22,834 nt of DNA from a virus: the IMG/VR virus record IMGVR_UViG_3300033571_000722, positions 1 through 22,834 of that record, one strand, 5' to 3'. A program made the position numbers and the translations under genes. Positions 22,712 through 22,834 of this stretch are shown here, piece after piece. How positions within the stretch are numbered: position 1 is the first letter of the stretch; each line of letters opens with the position of its first letter. The notes under the pieces are model-generated. The model was given only the letters and a program-made list of their open reading frames with translations. It did not search any database and was not told the DNA's origin.

Positions 22712-22834
22712 TATATTCTGTTCTTACCTATGGAGATAGCATAACTACCTTTCTTCTGTGCTTTCTGTGTTAGTTTCATTAGTGCTACATATCTTGCAGC
22801 ATCTAATAAGTGGTCTAATCCTCCTTCTGGATTA
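22711..22834 (-). CDS. terL: Terminase large subunit, C-terminal fragment
   Basis: The last 40 residues of a gene that begins beyond the right edge. The visible part includes GGLDHLLDAARYVALMKL, the 'DH-x-LDA-x-RY' end of the terminase nuclease domain, where the Asp helps bind metal in the RNase H-like site. Terminase cuts and pumps phage DNA into the prohead. The stop at 22711 overlaps the start of the next gene by one base. Only the C-terminus is seen, so ATPase motifs could not be checked, and a resolvase-like nuclease remains a remote alternative. Confidence 0.7.
   Translation of the reverse strand, partial: NPEGGLDHLLDAARYVALMKLTQKAQKKGSYAISIGKNRI

Noticed and set aside
1-22834. tRNA genes, CRISPR arrays or attachment sites
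   Set aside because: Spacers are 0-120 nt and accounted for by promoters, terminators or coupling. No cloverleaf, regularly spaced repeat or integrase was seen.

Overview
This window looks like the structural (morphogenesis) region of a tailed double-stranded DNA phage or prophage, probably a siphovirus that infects a Bacteroidota host. The basis is: HK97-type head proteins (terminase, portal, major capsid, XkdF-type protease); a tail-tube-like protein with no contractile sheath gene in view; a strongly AT-rich sequence; and start codons that mostly follow A-rich stretches rather than Shine-Dalgarno sequences, as is usual in Bacteroidota. Many of the proteins resemble families I know from flavobacterial and freshwater or marine metagenomic phages. 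Family calls were made by eye, not by database search. No replication, lysis, integrase, tRNA or CRISPR features are visible, so the window is only part of a genome.

All genes but one are on the minus strand and read from right to left. From 22834 down: the terminase large subunit C-terminus, a 63-aa coiled-coil protein, and a tail-assembly-chaperone-like gene with a T10 slip site that joins two overlapping frames. Next come a Cys-rich 86-aa protein, a 754-aa fibre and a 252-aa LamG-like protein. Then come a scaffold-like protein, the major capsid protein and the likely tail tube protein, closed by a strong terminator. Next are a 119-aa protein, the portal, a head-tail connector, a tail completion protein with a second T10 tract, a 505-aa fibre with a jelly-roll end, and an HK97-gp10-like protein. 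These are followed by three tail or hub proteins (388, 672 and 172 aa), a small protein and the 1059-aa tape measure. Beyond the tape measure lies the only plus-strand gene, a probable GIY-YIG-like homing endonuclease. After it come an XkdF-like protease with extra domains, small structural proteins, a glycine-rich fibre tip protein, and a gene cut by the left edge.

The block order is unusual: the portal follows the capsid and tail tube genes, the protease follows the tape measure, and the chaperone-like gene sits beside the terminase. Five intergenic spacers carry the same minus-strand promoter-like motif (YAYTTT, 13 nt, GTTATA, which gives an extended -10 TGnTATA), and a sixth carries a weaker copy. 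These divide the region into about six transcription blocks that match functional modules. The two T10 tracts, the shared promoter motif and the block shuffling are the observations most worth following up.
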